Shown piece by piece: positions 1 to 11,639 of a stretch of DNA of 64,000 nt. This stretch comes from Dermanyssus gallinae. Taxonomy: Eukaryota > Arthropoda > Arachnida > Mesostigmata > Dermanyssidae. The first letter of the stretch is position 1. The number at the start of each line of letters is the position of its first letter. A program made the translations under genes and the position numbers. Where the stretch lies: assembly GCA_003439945.1 (NCBI GenBank), contig QVRM01000313.1, forward strand, positions 867,501 through 931,500. The letters run 5' to 3'. A model generated the notes under the pieces. That model made no database searches. It worked only from the letters and a program-made list of their open reading frames with translations, and was not told the origin of the DNA.

Positions 1-94
1 CCTGCACCGTTCTGTAATATAATATTCCATCCAGTTCTATGTACACAAATGCATACAAATATGAGTGAAACTGTTTATATATTTTAGTATACCC

Positions 95-96
95 TG

Positions 97-141
<45 letters not shown>
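95..141. repeat. (CT)n/(TA)n microsatellite
   Basis: A CT run passes directly into a TA run. The retroelement fragment that follows begins at once on its right side. Confidence 0.9.
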
Positions 142-145
<4 letters not shown>

Positions 146-1990
146 GCTCACGGAAAGCCAAGTAAACGAAAACGAGCTCTCTGCCGTGCTCATCGTGACA
201 TGCGAGAGGGCGGGCCCTCCGCACCGGGGCAAGGGCCGCCACCAACCCAAGTACTGGTGGAATGAAGAGATCGCCGAGGCAAGAAAGGCATGTATTAGGC
301 AGTAAATGATCTACACGAGGACGCGGACTTGGCTGGGTGGCAGAAATCGAAAGGAGGACGTGCCAGACGAGGCAGACCTGACACAGGCTGACTTCCAATT
401 AGCCAAGTACAAGGCCGCCCGATTGAGACTGCGACGGCTAAAAGAGATAATTAAATGCAAGGCGCGAGCGTGGAGAGAGTTTAAATATGCGGTGGACAGT
501 GATATACTGTGGCCTGCCGTACCAGATTGTCATCACTAAGCGGAGAGCTTCCCTGAAACTTCCGCAAGACGTGCTGCTAGGACAATCTCTGCTATATCTC
601 CGGTGCAACAATGGAGGAGCAATAAGTAGTTCTTGGTTGCCTTGGAAGATATTCCGAAGGTAACACTAGAAGAGATCAGACAGGCTGGAGAACGGCTGGC
701 GTCTAGAAAGGCCCGTCGCCCTGAAGCTATTTGTTAAGCGGTGGCCGAAGGTCTTTTAGACTGACCAACAGACTGCTTCAGAAAGGGAAGTTTCCTAGGC
801 TATAGGAGAAGGCAAGCCTCTTACTATTTCCTAAACCCGGAAATAAGACAGGCCTCTCGTCTTATTGGCCCATCTGCCTCCTTGACACCTTGGGGAAGAT
901 TTTGGAAATCATTCTGGCCAATAGGTTGAACGAGCAAATCGAAATTAGAGAAGGTTTGTCAGACGCCCAATATAGTTTCCGGAGAGGAAAGTCTACTATT
1001 GGAGCCCTTGATAGAGTTCTGGAACATGCAGGCCGGGAGACCTCAAAACTCTCAAGAAATTCATGCTTCTAGTCCTCTTGGATGTTAAAAATGCCTTCAA
1101 CTCGATGAACTGAAGAAGAGTGGTACACGCGTTAAAACGAAATAAAATACCTCTTAAAATTGATTCTGGGACCCGTCCTTTGGAACTTGGCGTACGACGG
1201 GGCGCTCGACATCTAGAAGGGGCCAAGATGTTGGTCTACGCGGATGACTTGGCCCTGATGGTCACGGTGCGGCCCTACAGGAGAGGATGGACCGTAATCA
1301 TCTGATACTGGCACCCTATAAGGCCGGGGCGTTGTATCTGACGGGTCGAAAGAAGACAAAGGGCCTTACGATGGGAGGCTTCCCGATAGAAATTGGGAAA
1401 GGCTCAAAGTACCTTGGGGTGACTCTTGATGGTACCAGGCGGTGTCGACTTAACTCTCTTGGTCCTGGCTAAGATGCTATCATGGGACCTACTGCCGGGA
1501 GGAAAAGCAAGGTATCTGGAGAAAAATTGACCTCGCCAGAGCCAAAAACGCCACAATAGCGGTGTGGCAAAAATAATGGGTGCAGGTTACCCCGCAGGCA
1601 CACTTGGGGTGACTAAAGAGAGCTGGACCTGATGAAAGTCTGACGTCGGACCTCAAGACTTGGTATGACTGTCGACATTTAACCGTCGGGATTTAACCTA
1701 CTATACGGCTCAGGTTCGGACCTGCCACGGTTAGGTCTAGAGCTAAATGGTTTAGATAAACAAGGCTACCAGTGACACCTGCGTGCTATGCGAGGGAGGC
1801 GGACGGCGTGGAACACACTGTCCTACGCTGTGAGTTTCTTGGGGAGGCAAAGTGCACGCGCTTCACGGCCGTAAAGGGCCGCTCCATCAAGGAGGTGGTT
1901 AACTCTATGATTACCTCGATGGCAGCGTGGAAGGAAGCGGCGGACGTGTTATACGCAACCTTGACGCTCAAGAGGGCCATGCCATGATGC
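142..1990 (+). pseudogene. Decayed R1/Jockey-like non-LTR retrotransposon (family C)
   Basis: The reading is broken into short pieces in all three frames, but the pieces fall in the order of a non-LTR pol. Near 240-300 there is a 'KYWWNEEIAEARK' stretch typical of the linker between endonuclease and reverse transcriptase. Near 890-1010 there is the fingers region 'GKILE..LANRLNE' followed by 'LSDAQYSFRRGKST'. Near 1080 is a degenerate 'DVKNAFNS' motif, and at 1230-1250 the catalytic 'YADDLAL'. At 1760-1860 a C-terminal cysteine/histidine motif ends in 'EHTVLRC'. A one-base frameshift near 1795 splits that motif. The distance from DVKNAFNS to YADD is too short for an intact RT, so internal sequence is missing. 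R1/Jockey placement is from motif resemblance only. Confidence 0.75.
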
Positions 1991-2049
1991 TTTCCTAAGC
2001 CTTTCCAAGGCTCTTTTCTCTTCCAGTACCTCCATAGCCATAGCTACTC

Positions 2050-2385
2050 ATAGCTTTCACTCAGAAGTCGTGCCGCATTTGTAGTCTACGAACTCCTTAA
2101 GGGTTCCTCTTAGGGGACCTGAAATATTTGCTTCCCTTCCGTCTCCTTTATTGATCCATTTGTTTCTGAGTTTTGCAATTACTGTGGCTCTAGCCTGTTC
2201 CAGTGCCTGGCACTTTAAAAGAGAGTGGGTCGGGTTATCCTCCGTTCCTTCTTGGCAGTAAACACAGCTCGCTGAGGAGCTTTTCCAATTAGAAAGAGGT
2301 ATGTCTAAAGTCCCCATGTCCCGTGTGGATCTGTTTGAGGTAATGGTTTAGTTCTTCTCCCGGCCGCTCAATCTATTTTTGATGT
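2050..2385 (-). pseudogene. 3' fragment of a second non-LTR pol
   Basis: Read on the minus strand this encodes the end of a non-LTR polyprotein. A 'HYLKQIHTGHGDF' stretch leads into a zinc-binding pattern CxxC (SCVYCQ), then 'THSLLKC' and a basic tail. This order (tolerance-to-loss motif 'L.QI.TGHG.F' then C-C-H-C) is the usual C terminus of R1/Jockey/I-type elements. One frameshift near 2,300 separates the two halves. It lies tail-to-tail with the family C copy on the plus strand. Everything upstream of the C terminus is absent, consistent with a 5'-truncated insertion. Confidence 0.6.
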
Positions 2386-3250
2386 ATGGGATGAGAATTG
2401 GAGAGTGCGCCCCGGTGCTCCAGTAGGAATAGAGCCCCATTTGGCTTACCATGCTTCCATTGCTTTCTCTCTCTCTCTACTTCCATACTGCTGCTCGAGT
2501 TGTCGTTCCAGAGTCCTCGCCTTTTTTCCACCTTTAGGTTGTGCATATCTACATGCAGCCAGATATACCAAGGTATGCACCGATCGAGGCTGATGGCAAG
2601 ATATACACCGACCTGAGGTAGTGCATCATCACCTTGAGTATTTGGCTGAGTTTTCGCTTCCGTTTCTGCCTCCAACGGTGTCTTATTTTGATCGTGTTTG
2701 CCACTCCTATCTGTCAACATTCAACCACGTCGACACCACAGCACCGCAGCAGCAACAACCTTAACAGTGTTTCTGACGCTGACGCCACACTCAGTCCAAC
2801 GTCGATGATAGCGTCATAACAACACGCCTGCTGCTGCAATTAATCAAAACTGAGCATCTCAACCACTGACCAATCCGACACGTGACTTTCCAAACATCTC
2901 AAGATCGTGATTGCCTAGTATATGCAACGAGCAACACGGTTTCGGTAGGCTGCGCACGTTACGGTTTATTAGCGACACCAAACCTACAATCTTACTGCCT
3001 TGAGACCACGCCGTCTCTCCGGACATCAACAACATTTCCGGTAGCGGCAGTGGCTTTTTTTGTCAACAAAACGAAGAAATTAGTAATTAATGTAGCCATG
3101 TAGCTACTCAGTCGCAGAGGAGTCCTAATATACTTATTTTTTTTTCTCTCCGCAACGTCTTGAACAAGAACACTTGTCTATGACCTACACATGGGCCTTG
3201 TTATTTAGAGTGAGGGCAGAACTGTTTCTGGACAAGTCACCGGGCCGCTT
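2386..3250. other. Unassigned intergenic stretch
   Basis: I recognise no gene, RNA or repeat here. There is a T-rich patch near 3,130-3,145. Open frames are short and lack protein-family motifs. Confidence 0.4.
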
Positions 3251-6200
3251 GTAGAGGAACGTGAGTTTATTAAAGGCGACAGGCCATTACTTGCTTTTTT
3301 TCTGTTTTTAGATTACACGCGAGATTAAAACAAATATCCCTAAAAGATTCCCATATGAAGCAGATAGAGAGGATAAAAGAAGTTGACGGTGGAAGTCGTA
3401 TCCCCACGACACGCATAAAGGAAGCTGACCGTATTGCATTAAAGCCGGCAGCTCCGCCACAACAGCCAGACATATCGGCACAACCATCGACGGACAGTAT
3501 TGTAGAAGAAGTACTCCGCAGACTATCCCCAATCATTCAAGAAACTATAACGAGCGTTGTCTCAAAAGTCTTGGAATCCGTACTGCCAGTTGTTATACGC
3601 GCAGCAAGCGGAGCAATGGCACAGCCAGAGAAGAGCATAATGAACGCTACCTCGCTAGCTGAGTCGATCCAGCAAGCTTTCTATAATAATGCCAAAGAAA
3701 CTGCGGCACCCCCCGTGAATCAAAATGACTGTCGTGACAACAACAACAACAACAACAGCATTACGACCGGTGGATCAAAGACCCGGTGACGCTCGGAAAA
3801 GATCAAACTCAAGGAACAAAAGCTTACGCAAGTTATCAAAGTAGTACTATGGAACTGCGAAGGACATGGCGTATTAGAACTGTTAGGCGCGGAAGCACTC
3901 CGAGGAGTGGATATTCTAATTTTGACGGAAACTTGGGCTGTAAAACCTTTTACTTTAGGGGGCTTTCACGGATATCACGCACTTGCACATAAAGGCGAGG
4001 GACGGGGTAGACCAAGTGGGGGGGTTTCAGTATTTACGAGAGCAGAAATTGGAGAAATGAAAATAGGAATAATAGCGGAAAATTTAGTAGCAATAGCGTC
4101 AAGGGGGGTGGAGATTGTGGCAGCTTATGTAAAGCCGGCAGGAGTAGAGTCTATTGAGACCATGACAGAACGTATTATGCTCGGGGTTGAGACTGTGCCT
4201 AGAAAAGCACCTATGATTCTAGCGGGGGATTTCAATGCCAGGTTGGACAAGGGAATTTCTGAACGAACTGAAGCATTCTTGGAGATTATAACGGAAATAG
4301 GCTGTTGGTTAGTCAGCGAGCCCGGCCTAAACACATTTGAATGTAGTACAGGAGCGTCAGTCATCGACGTTTTTGCCACGGAAACGGGAATGATATAACA
4401 TTTTTAGGGGAAAATACATCTTTTCGGGAAGGAGCGGGACTTAGAAGGCATATACCCATGGGAATGACATTGAAGATTAGCAGCAGTGGGGAGGAGTGTA
4501 GCCGTAGGCAGGGGACCGGAACAAAATTGGATAGTGGGATTTTCTTAAAGGGAGTTGGGGAAGTGTGTCCACCAGGGGAAATTCACATAGAGTCATATGA
4601 GCGTAAACTGGTAAATCTAATCACAAGTGCAATAGTTCCGCGTCAAGAACAAAAAGGAAGGCCCTGGTTTAACGAGCGGTGTAGAGCAGCAAAAAATGCA
4701 AACAGGCTAACTAGGGACTACGTAAAGATTTTTCCGGTAATGAGGCCGTTAGCTATAATGGTAAAGAAAATGACGCAAAGGACATACAAGGAAGAGAAAC
4801 AGAAGTACTGGGAAAGCCGGGAGTGGAAGTTGTTACGAGAGGCAGAGGAACACCCGCACAAATGGCTAAAGCATAAAAGAAAACAGCAGTGCCCAGTGGA
4901 GACTGAGAGACTAATTAAGCACTTTGCTGGTATGCTACAGGGAGCCGACACCACTCCAAAAGAAATAATATTATACAATGGGCCTTGGGACAAAGACACA
5001 AAGCTTGCACGGGAATGGGTAGTTCGCGAGATCACAATCGAAGACGTTGTCAGCGCAATTGAAAGAGCGCCTAGAGGTAAAGCGGCCGGAAACGATATGA
5101 TAAGAAATGAACACTTAAAGCAAACGTTGGCACTGGCGCCATGCTGGAAAGCTCTATTCGATGAATGCCTAAAGTCCGGGAAAATGCCTAAAGCGTGGAA
5201 GGAAGATACTCTCATTGTTATACCTAAAGGGAAGGGCATAGAAACAGAGCCGGAAGCTTGGAGGGGAATAACACTTAAGAGTTGCCCCTATAAGATATTC
5301 TCGGGGATAATATCAGATCGACTTGAGCACTTCCTAGAAACCAGAAACGCAGTACCAGAAGAACAACACGGGTTTAGAAAATCCAAGTCGACCCATACGG
5401 CCCTGCGCCAATTGCTAGCAGAGATTTGGGAAACTCTAGCCGAGCCAAGAAGACCGCTATATGCGGTATTTATAGATCTTAAAGCCGCCTTTGACCTAGC
5501 GCCGAGAAACATAATTATGGAGAAGCTAGCCTTGGAGGGAGTTCCGAATCAGCTGTTAAAAATGTTGGGGGCCATCCTTAGGGAGAGCATAGTATGCATC
5601 GACAACGGTATAGGGATTGTGGGAACAGTAAAGCAAACAACCGGCGTGGCTCAAGGAGACGGGCTTAGCCCGTTGTTTTTTTCAGTATTATTGGGAGAAC
5701 TACCCAACCGGGTGAGACAGGGGTGGACTCGAGAGTGGGCAAGTACTTTAATGTATGCAGATGACATTGTAATCTATGGTAGGAGTCTATTTAGGGTTAA
5801 ACAGGGACTGGAACGAATAATTGATTATATGGACGAGATGGGGCTTAGCATAAACTGGCAAAAGACAGTAGCAGTTAAGTTTCGACGAGGGGGTCGATTA
5901 GCAAAAAACGACGTTATTCAAGCTAGGGGCAATGTAGTACAATTTGTAAATAAGTTTACTTATCTGGGTGTCACTATAACGTCGAATGGTAGCAGTTTCC
6001 GAAGACATATAGAAAGCAGAGTGGGAAAAGCAATCCGAGCGGCAGCAGCAATTAAGAGCCCGCAAATGTTGTCAATACATACCGCCTCCGCTCTCTTCAA
6101 AATTAAAATAGAACCAATAGCAACATTCGGTATATCACTTATATGGGAAAAATTGGGAGAAACAGAACTGCAGTTACTAGATAGAGCCAGATTTTTCTTT

Positions 6201-6702
6201 ATGAAACGGGTTTTGGGTTTAGCCAATTCAAGTAAGAATAGAATAGTTCATATCTTAGAGGGGGGGAGTTTAATGACACAGGAATTACAACTTCGATGGG
6301 GTTTACCTAGGACGAAAGCGTTTGAGGCTTATACTTTGAAGTGGACGGAAAAATTGAAGGGAATCGATTTAGGAATATATAATACGGTAGCGATGACAAG
6401 CACGGCCTGGCGAGCAGCGGGGTATAAAGGCAGACATTTAACTACGGCGTTTGCAGCCCACGGGTTTCATCACGTGTTATGTAGCACGGAAGAATTCCAC
6501 GATCCTCAGGAGTGTTGCAGGTGCACGAGGTGCTCTGCCCAGTGCGATAGATACCACGCCGCAGCATGTCCTGCAGTTCAGTCAATAGCTGAGCTTGCAA
6601 GATGAGAGAAGACCCAATGACGTGAAGGAAGCACTAGTTGTGTCTGATGTATATGTTTATAATTTTACCCAACCTGGGTGTTAATAAACCATAATAATAA
6701 TA
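3250..6702 (+). mobile_element. Near-complete AP-endonuclease non-LTR retrotransposon (family A)
   Basis: The element has a leader, a coding region at 3355-6605, an AATAAA at 6683-6688 and a short (AAT)n tail ending at about 6702. The 5' boundary is an estimate, since no target-site duplication could be identified. Its RT and the following KFRRGGRLA region resemble family B at 55-60 kb, so the two are probably members of one clade. A fragment of the same family is found at 22,431-22,605 on the minus strand. Confidence 0.8.
3355..6605 (+). pseudogene. Family A polyprotein: N-terminal region, AP endonuclease, reverse transcriptase, zinc knuckle
   Basis: The protein copies the element's RNA into DNA at a nicked target. 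Frame 1 (3355-3786) encodes a low-complexity N-terminal region ending in a short asparagine run. A TGA at 3787-3789 interrupts it, but the same frame continues directly into the endonuclease: 'WNCEGHG' near 3860, 'LILTETW' near 3920 and the catalytic 'GDFNAR' near 4230. A frameshift at about 4392-4400 moves reading into the 4458-6605 frame. Numbered from the ATG at 4458, that frame shows RT block FIDLKAAFD at residues 338-346, AQGDG at 398-402, and catalytic YADD at 433-436. A cysteine-rich tail (CCRCTRC...C...H...C) starts at residue 686. With only one stop and one shift it is a young copy. Whether the TGA is a defect or normally read through cannot be decided from one copy. Confidence 0.85.
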
Positions 6703-7512
6703 TGAAGCAGATCAACACGGCGTCTTAGTGCTTCGAATAATAGCGGGTTCCTGCCAGGAGGTGCACCGTTCGACATCGTGCAGATGAAGTTAGGTACCAT
6801 CGTTCGTTTCAGAAAGAAGACATTCATTCTGTTCAGACCAGGTTTTCCATGGTCAGATGATGCCATACCCTTTGTGTTCCATAAGCAGCAATCAGGGATA
6901 GGTAAAGTATGTTGTCGCCCTCTATATTTAATCACGCCAAGAAGTCTTTTTTGCTTCTTTGGAAATCTCCTGGCGTGGTTGCAGTCCTCCAGCTGGTTAC
7001 AAGGGAACTGGTACAAAAGCACCGGTTGAAGAAGGCTGTTCAGCAAAGGCGTTAGGCGAAAGCGCCCTTTAGATGCTTGTTTTGCGTATTTATAGCCTAG
7101 GTGCCCTCTTCATGCGTGAGTCTCGAAGTAACGAAGCCCGCTCACGCAGATCTCGATCTTTCACTGTAGAAGCTGCCAAAAAGCTAAGTCATAATATGGC
7201 AACGCGTGAGCAAATGACACTTGTAAAAAAAATATATATATATATATTAAATTGTAGTCACCAATTGTGGTCGAACTATCTATCCCGTTTTTCCGGGACA
7301 GGGCGATTAGAGGGTTGGTGGGTCTCAATGGGGAATTCTGCTTCAATTTTGGTGTCAATGTTTTCGATAAGCCGGACGATATCATGTAGCGATTCCATAC
7401 CTTGTTCAGACGTCGCGGAGGAAAAACTTTCAATTTTTAAGTGGGACTTTCCGCGCATTTTTCGTTTCTTTGGTACAGGGTATAAACCCGCAGTTTCCCG
7501 CTCTCCTTCAAG
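6703..7512. other. Unassigned stretch with long open frames on both strands
   Basis: The minus strand is open for 121 codons at 6681-7046 and 94 codons at 7276-7560. The plus strand is also open over much of 6,778-7,029. I do not recognise any of these proteins. The second minus-strand frame is charged and Pro/Lys-rich, and ends against an (AAT)n tract. It could be the N-terminal part of an unrecognised mobile element. Confidence 0.3.
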
Positions 7513-7574
7513 GGCTGTTTTCTGCTCAGGACACACTCGATTGAGTTGAGCAGACTGCAAAGTAATAATAATAA
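7513..7574. repeat. Repeat F, left edge of the REL nest
   Basis: A sequence of about 55 bp ('ggacacactcgattgag', 'gagcagactgcaaagtaa') ending in a short (AAT)n is found again, diverged, at 24,058-24,143. There it is followed immediately by repeat G. Here the two are separated by the 10.7-kb retroelement nest. Confidence 0.7.
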
Positions 7575-7587
7575 TATTTTTTTTTGG

Positions 7588-7826
7588 AAACAGGGTTTTA
7601 TTATAATTTTGTACATGTATTACAATTTCTAATATATTAATTACATAACATCATTGGTATTGCTCGAGTGTCGCTGACCACTCAGCATCAGCTTGGAGTT
7701 GCCTCTCTGAAGCTTCAATGACACCCTCTGTCAGAGAAACGCGGTCGATCTTGGCTCCGCTGTAGCCTCAAAGAGCTTCTTCCCAAGCTCGTTCGTCAGT
7801 TTGAGTGAATCCTTGCCCCAAACGCC
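7588..7826 (-). pseudogene. 5'-truncated REL retroelement 3' end, copy 1
   Basis: On the minus strand the sequence reads through the conserved tail of the REL family: 'LTNELGKKLFEATAEPRSTAFL', a stop, then 'QRVSLKLQRGN' and an AATAAAA-containing 3' UTR at the left end. Only the last 60 or so codons are present. The right edge is a long (AAT)n tract. Confidence 0.75.

Positions 7827-8224
<398 letters not shown>

Positions 8225-8289
<65 letters not shown>
8225..8289. repeat. (AAT)n microsatellite, about 65 bp, left junction of tandem unit 1
   Basis: A pure AAT tract immediately before the first 4,981-bp unit. Confidence 0.97.
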
Positions 8290-8587
8290 CAAAAGAAAGA
8301 CGTTACATCATAAAACTGTTGACAACGCTATACCAGCGAATCCGACGTAACAAAGCAAAATACTAACTTTAAGATGTACCTCACAGAAGATACGTATACA
8401 ACAACGCACAGGAAAAAAGCAATAAAGACCACCGCGTAGGCCTCGCAGCGCGCAAGCTGTCTAAAGACGACATACAACCCACGTTATCGCCCCAGTCGAC
8501 CACAATACAGAGGAGGAACTTAAGCGCAAGCATCCTCCGCTTGACAGTATAAGCAGTGAGAAATCAGAAAGAGATCACGAAAGCTTT

Positions 8588-9200
8588 CGTCTGTGCATTG
8601 GTTTGAGGTTGGGGACAAGGCTAACCGAGGAACACCGGTGTCTGTGTGGAACACAGGTAGACATCTGGGGGACTCACGGGTTGTCCTGCAGTAGAAGCGA
8701 AGGACGCCAAAGCCGTCATAGCGAGATTAATGAGATTACAGCCAGGGCTTTCAGATCCGCTCTAATACCGTGCATCCGAGAGCCCGCCGGCCTCCTGAGA
8801 AGCGATGGAAAGAGACCAGACGGTCTCACCCTTATCCCCTTTGAAAGGGGAAAGGCGCTTGTTTGGGATGCGACTATCACCGACACGCTCGCCCCGTCGA
8901 ACCTGGAGGCCAGTGCATCTTCCGCTGGCTCCGCAGCACGCAAGGCTAAAGACCAACAAATATGCCCAGCTCGCCAACGAGTTCATTTTCGTGCCGCTAG
9001 TATTCGAGACACTGGGGGGGCCCGGCCCTGAGGCATGGTCGCTTTTACAGAAGATTGGCAAACAAATTGAACTGGCGACAGGGAAAAAAAGAGCACTTGA
9101 GTTTCTACTTCAGCGACTATCGCTGGCAGTTCAACGCGGCAATGCGGCAGCAATAATAGGCACAATGAGGGGCTGCCTCGAGGATAAGCTCGACTGGTAG
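8588..9200 (+). pseudogene. REL retroelement 3' part (R-a): zinc motif and restriction-like endonuclease
   Basis: The sequence starts inside a 'GLRLGTRL' block and continues with a CCHC-like motif (CLCG ... HGLSC). Next is the REL signature RPDG followed by VWDAT, the acidic pair expected of a PD-(D/E)XK nuclease that nicks the target. A frameshift near 8,945 moves the reading to 'KYAQLANEF', 'ETLGGPGPEA' and the terminal 'QRLSLAVQRGNAAAI' block. The stop is at 9198-9200 and AATAAA follows near 9,266. The RT domain is absent. 8,290-8,587 is A-rich and may be decayed upstream coding sequence. Confidence 0.8.
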
Positions 9201-9301
9201 TGCTCCCCACAAGCCCTAGTGTTGATAGTTAATTACATCTCGCTGTAACACTAAAATGTCATTTTAATAAATAGAAATACCTATATAGCAGTGAGAATAT
9301 A

Positions 9302-11545
9302 TAAGCAATGAATAAGCCTACAATGGAAGAACACAGACCTTCTAGTATTGGAAGCAGTGGGATCTTTCACGCTGGCTTTAGGAGCAGGGCTGAATGGCTT
9401 ACGTCCACACCTAAATGTGCTAGACCAAACAATTCCATCTTTAACAATACTGTTCGAGGAGCTCAGGGTTCTTATGGAGAACGCAATTAATGGTACACTA
9501 CCACCGTTCTGTCTCTCGATCTTCTACGGAGCAAACCTTACTGCTCTACGGAAGAAAACGGGCTCTATACGCCTCGTTGCATGCGGACTGACCTTAAGGA
9601 GACTGGCGACAAAGATAGCTTTGGCCACAAATAACAGAGCAATACTCGCAGCGATAAAACCGCACCAGGTCGGTGTAACAGTTAAGGGCGAAGCGGAAGC
9701 GGCAGTTCATGCCGCGCGAGGTTACGTTGAAATAGAAGGACCTGCGCGCGTAATGATAAAGCTAGACTTTTGCAATGCATTCAATACAATCCGAAGAGAT
9801 TTACTTCTGCGGAAAGTAGAACAGCATGTTCCGGACCTACTGCCACTGGTCCGGCAAAGCTAAAAAGAACCCTATCCTGGGATACGATGACGCCTATCGC
9901 TTCAGAAAATTTAGTTCAACAGGGAGACCCGTGAGGACCCGCGCTCTTTAGCCTTGGTATATCAGGCATAGTTGCCCAAATGCATAGCCCGTTCAAAGTT
10001 TGGTACCTAGACGACGGAACACTCGGAAGACCGGCAGATATCGCAGCATCGGACATACGCCAAATTAAGGAATTTCAGCAACAAGGAAGCCTATCTCTTA
10101 ATACGGAGAAATGCGAAGTAACGGCTTTCGGTGGATCCCGGGAAGACAGAACACGCGCAATAACCACGATATTAGAGATTCCAGACAAAGCTGATATGGA
10201 TCTTCGAGGGGTCCATTACGCAGGCGAACGATCCCCCAAGTGCTAAACGACTAAACAGCCTTTATCGAGGGCTTATCACCTTTGCTCAAGGGAATGCATC
10301 CATAACTGGCAATGTGCCTGTGGAGATACAACCCGAGAGCGCCCCGCTTCAACTACATACTTCGTAGTGCACCGACAGGCTTCTGCCCAGATGAACTTGA
10401 GGCATATGATACTTCCACCAGCGAAATTATGAGCGAGTTGCTGAACATCAAGCTTAACGACAAGATATGGAAGAGGGCAAGTTTACCTATCAAAGAGGGT
10501 GGACCTGGTTTAAGGAGTACAATAGATCTGGCTCTAGTATGTTAACCTGTTTCGTTGAATTTGTTTGGATCTCTATTAGAATCGTTAGTAAGCCACGACG
10601 TGCAACAGCTAATTCACAAATATAACATGGAAGCTGAATGTAAAATTAAGAGAAAATTGGACCCCAGCCCTTTGGAAGAACATCAATATCAGTGCAAACT
10701 GGACGGATATAGTAGCAGAAAACTAGTAAGAGATATCCAAGACTCTTTGTGTACGCGTCGTGAACAGGCGGTTTTTCGAGCCGCCCAAGATATTTTTAGT
10801 CGAGGCTGGCTTAAAGGCCTGCCATCTCCACATTTAGGCACAATGCGGGACCCAACCACTTTCCGCATGGCTGCCGCTATTAGGACAGGAGCTCCAATTT
10901 GCGAACATTTTCCTTGTGCAGCATGCGGAAATGAGGTTGATGCCTACGGTCTACACCCACTAAGCTGTCCAAGAAGCTCTAGAAGGATTTCACGGCACGT
11001 GGAGTTAAATGAAATCATCAAGAGGGCCCTTAGGAAGGCAAGGTTGCCAGCAAAGCTAGAACCACGGGGGCTCGGACGCGACAACGACAAGAACCTGACG
11101 GCGTGACCATACCATTATGGTCTCACGGCAAGTGCTTGGCCTTTTTTTTGTTGTTCTGGGAGGTTTCGGGAATGCATGATGCACATGCGCCACTAGCAGC
11201 CTGCGGGACTAGTGTGAGACTCGCAAACCTACTAAACCCGGATTCCTCCCCACCCCCCAGGCTCGGTATTACTTTGGCATTACATCGAAGCCGTGCTTGG
11301 CCTGAGATGCTACAGTGCACCGTAGCTCCCTCGTATCTCAGTCATAGCTCTGTTAGCACAGGATGAGTTGCAGAGCATGCCGAACAGGAAGAAAGACGCA
11401 AATACGCAGACCTCGAAAATAGTCTGCACTTTGTACCAGTATCAGCAGTGGGGGACCAGTGCGAGGGAGAATATTTGAGACAGCTTCTGTCTCTCGCGGT
11501 GTGTAGAGGCAATGCTGCTTCTATAATCGGCGCCATTGGATGAGC
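9302..11545 (+). pseudogene. REL retroelement remnant (R-b): RT through endonuclease
   Basis: This copy covers most of the RT and the C-terminal nuclease. In order it shows 'GANLTALRKK' (near 9,525), 'KLDFCNAFNTIRRD' (near 9,765), a QQGDP block broken by a stop (near 9,925) and the catalytic 'WYLDDGTLG' (near 10,000). A thumb-like region follows, then 'CAACG...HPLSC' (near 10,920) and a damaged RPDG motif (near 11,090) where a one-base loss shifts the frame. It ends with 'GEYLRQLLSLAVCRGNAASIIG'-like sequence near 11,470-11,540. Several stops and shifts make it inactive. The 3' UTR runs into (AAT)6 at 11,612. Confidence 0.8.
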
Positions 11546-11611
11546 AGGTAAATAGTACTTGCTTGAATCGACGCGACACGTTCAAACCTCACAACTGTAC
11601 TCTGATAACAC

Positions 11612-11629
11612 AATAATAATAATAATAAT
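11612..11629. repeat. (AAT)6 tract between two converging REL copies
   Basis: The plus-strand copy R-b and the minus-strand copy R-c both end at this short tract, tail-to-tail. Confidence 0.9.
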
Positions 11630-11639
11630 TTAAGCACTT

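Noticed and set aside
4718..5239. Minus-strand 173-codon frame inside family A
   Set aside because: Antisense shadow of the RT reading frame.
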